Positions 62,261 through 64,000 of a stretch of DNA of 64,000 bases are shown here, piece by piece. A program made the translations under genes and the position numbers. Source of the DNA: Notolepis coatsorum (Eukaryota; Chordata; Actinopteri; Aulopiformes; Paralepididae); the NCBI GenBank assembly GCA_963971535.1, contig OZ020589.1:75892811-75956810 (forward strand). The letters run 5' to 3'. The stretch's first letter is position 1. Every line of letters begins with the position of its first letter. A model generated the notes under the pieces. The model was not told the DNA's origin and made no database searches. It worked only from the letters and a program-made list of their open reading frames with translations.

Positions 62261-62813
62261 ATGCGTCTATACTTTCCGCAACGGAGCTCGGTTTCCGGGT
62301 TCCTCTGATTGGCCGTGACCCCCACGTGACCCGCGCTAGCACGCCCCCTTATCCACCGCTGCCGCTACAGCTTGCCGCTGTGTTGACGCTCGCCTGTGTG
62401 TTGGGAAGTCGTGCCCCCCGCAGAGATCTACCACCAGGACAAATCTTGTGTCGATCCGCTTATGGGCGTGGGGGCTCGTGCAAAATCACCCAAATTTGTC
62501 CATGTCGCTTATTTACCACCAGATCTCTGAAGGCGTAAAGAGCGTCGCTTTAACTGTGCGGTGAAATTAGCGCCTGCCTTTGTGAATTGGGAGTGTTTTT
62601 TGATGAGGCTCATTTGCATAGAAAGGGAGATGTTCCGCCCATATTACCTAATTTTTTAAATACCCGCAAATAGCACCGGACGCAATGCTGATGGAATGCA
62701 GTTACCACCTCATTTCACCCGTTGCGCTTCCTTTGTGAATAGCAAACTGTGTTTCATAGCTATTTGCGCATACCGTCAGAAAAAGCTGCGCAATCCCTTT
62801 GTGAATTCGCCCC

Positions 62814-63555
62814 TATGCATTTAGTAACTTCCAAACTGCTTCTTAACCGTTTCCTATTGATAACAATAATAGAAGTGAACTTAAATTGCATTAAATTAGA
62901 CTTTTCTGGCTTTACTGCTAATAAATGCTAATCATTTCTGCTTCCAATGTCTCATGTGCAAGTTATTTTTGGATGGACTTCAAATTACTTAAAAACGGGT
63001 GGTTTATCCCTTTAAGCCTGTGGAGGAATCTCTCTTGAGTGAGACGTTCGTTCATTAGTGACCTAGAGACCCCGTTCCGTTGGTTTCATGAGGGCAGTGG
63101 GTCAATGGCACTGATGCAGGATCACCGTGCTCCGCCAGAGACACCAGTAGACTTTGTCGTTCATTATTCCGCCCCCAAGAGCGGTGGGAGTTAATCGTTC
63201 CCAATCTCAGCCATCAGTGAGTGTGTGTCTGTGTCTGCATGCCTGAGAACTTGGTCTTGCTATAAAGAGCGCACTATGCTGCAACAAGGGGGGGGGGGGG
63301 GTTGGACAGTTGACAGGACAAATATAATGGCATCTCTCTACTCAGCCCCGTCTACAACTCTGGGAAATGCTCAGTATATCTGGCAACCCTCTCCCCATAG
63401 GTTTTCATTGCACTCTATCTGCCCCAATCAATCACTCCCCTGTTAACAGTCTGATTTATTTTCGGGCTGCCGTCCTTTTGACTTGACCACAACTGCCCCC
63501 GGTTTCACTCCGATCTGAGAGGAAGACAGCCTGGTTGGGGTATTAATTTATACAT
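62814..63555 (+). other. Intron 2, unique sequence with G run
   Basis: A G run at 63288-63301. No gene or terminal repeat recognised. Confidence 0.5.
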
Positions 63556-63775
63556 ACAGTTTAAGTTTAAGTTTATTTGTATCCCCATTAACCACAGCAG
63601 TGCTAACATTCACATGGCATAATTACAGACAATTAAAACAACAATACATACTCCTAATCAAATTCATAATACAATACAACAATACATACTCATAATCAAT
63701 TCATAATACAATACAACAATACCTACTCATAATCAATTCATAATACAATACAGCATAATATACAATTAAACTTTT
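63556..63775 (-). mobile_element. LINE 3' tail with about 37-bp tandem units
   Basis: (GTTTAA)n then TATTTGTATCCCCATTAACC is a minus-strand LINE tail. AATACAACAATACATACTC / ATAATCAATTCATAATACAA repeats about three times at 63640-63757. Confidence 0.6.
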
Positions 63776-64000
63776 TCATACATTATCTATGTTCATATCA
63801 ACCAATTATACAATCTTCTAATAATCCATATCAGACACATACATTTTCATTTACATATGTCCCTATCTCCTTATCAGACACATACACGTTTTTAACAAAT
63901 AACGTACACACTATCTATTAGTGAATGGCAATTCCTTTGGTTGAAAATGTTGTTTTTACCAAGATTCTGAAACGACATTTACTATTCTCTTATTTACTAT
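63776..64000 (+). other. AT-rich end of window
   Basis: A loose repeat of ATCAGACACATACA (63829 and 63873) suggests the LINE UTR may continue. Nothing else seen. Confidence 0.4.

Larger units (their letters stand above)
61020..62813. mobile_element. DNA transposon, TIR GGGGCGAATTCACAAAG, with nested pieces
   Basis: The left end GGGGCGAATTCACAAAGAAT and right end CCTTTGTGAATTCGCCCC form inverted repeats. Internal CCTTTGTGAATTGGGAG and CCTTTGTGAATAGC echo the end. A segment shared with 25385-25645 (61122-61360) and a piggyBac-like fragment (62003-62260) lie inside. The target duplication was not resolved; a PIF/Harbinger-type origin is possible. Confidence 0.72.

Overview
This is a teleost fish nuclear genome window. 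It is eukaryotic: one long exon with consensus splice sites, long CA/GT microsatellites, tRNA-derived SINEs, several non-LTR retrotransposon lineages, a DIRS-type retrotransposon and many short DNA transposons with target-site duplications (TSDs). I see no bacterial operon, CRISPR array, rRNA, functional tRNA or virus. The species cannot be told from the sequence.

The only host gene I recognise is nr3c2 (mineralocorticoid receptor), on the + strand. Its large first coding exon, exon 2, spans 19274-21046 and encodes 584 complete codons of the N-terminal transactivation region. A plausible non-coding exon 1 ends at a GTAAGG donor at 16131. The DNA-binding and ligand-binding domains are not seen, so intron 2 appears to run from 21047 past the end of the window (at least 43 kb).

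Layout. 1-15.3 kb is upstream DNA filled with retrotransposons: an L1-like ORF2 tail, a tRNA SINE, a DIRS tyrosine-recombinase fragment, a decayed L1-like element with ORF1 and ORF2 (5.3-11.2 kb) and two hAT elements. 15.3-19.3 kb holds the putative promoter, exon 1 and a mostly unique intron 1. 19.3-21.05 kb is exon 2. 21-25 kb is mostly unique intron with two large facing CA/TG arrays. 25-64 kb is a mosaic of hAT-like, piggyBac-like (TTAA), foldback, SINE and LINE insertions with stretches of unique intron between them.

The most notable structure is a four-level nest at 54.6-60.3 kb. A palindromic foldback element carries a 3.5-kb hAT-like element near its centre of symmetry. That element holds two further hAT-like elements, one of them inside a GT microsatellite. 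Three exact 8-bp duplications fix the order of insertion. I found no evidence of a new cellular system. The interest lies in transposon architecture and in nr3c2 exon 2 (Ser-Pro clusters, SUMO-type motifs, overlapping uORF). All homology calls are from pattern recognition; no database search was run.
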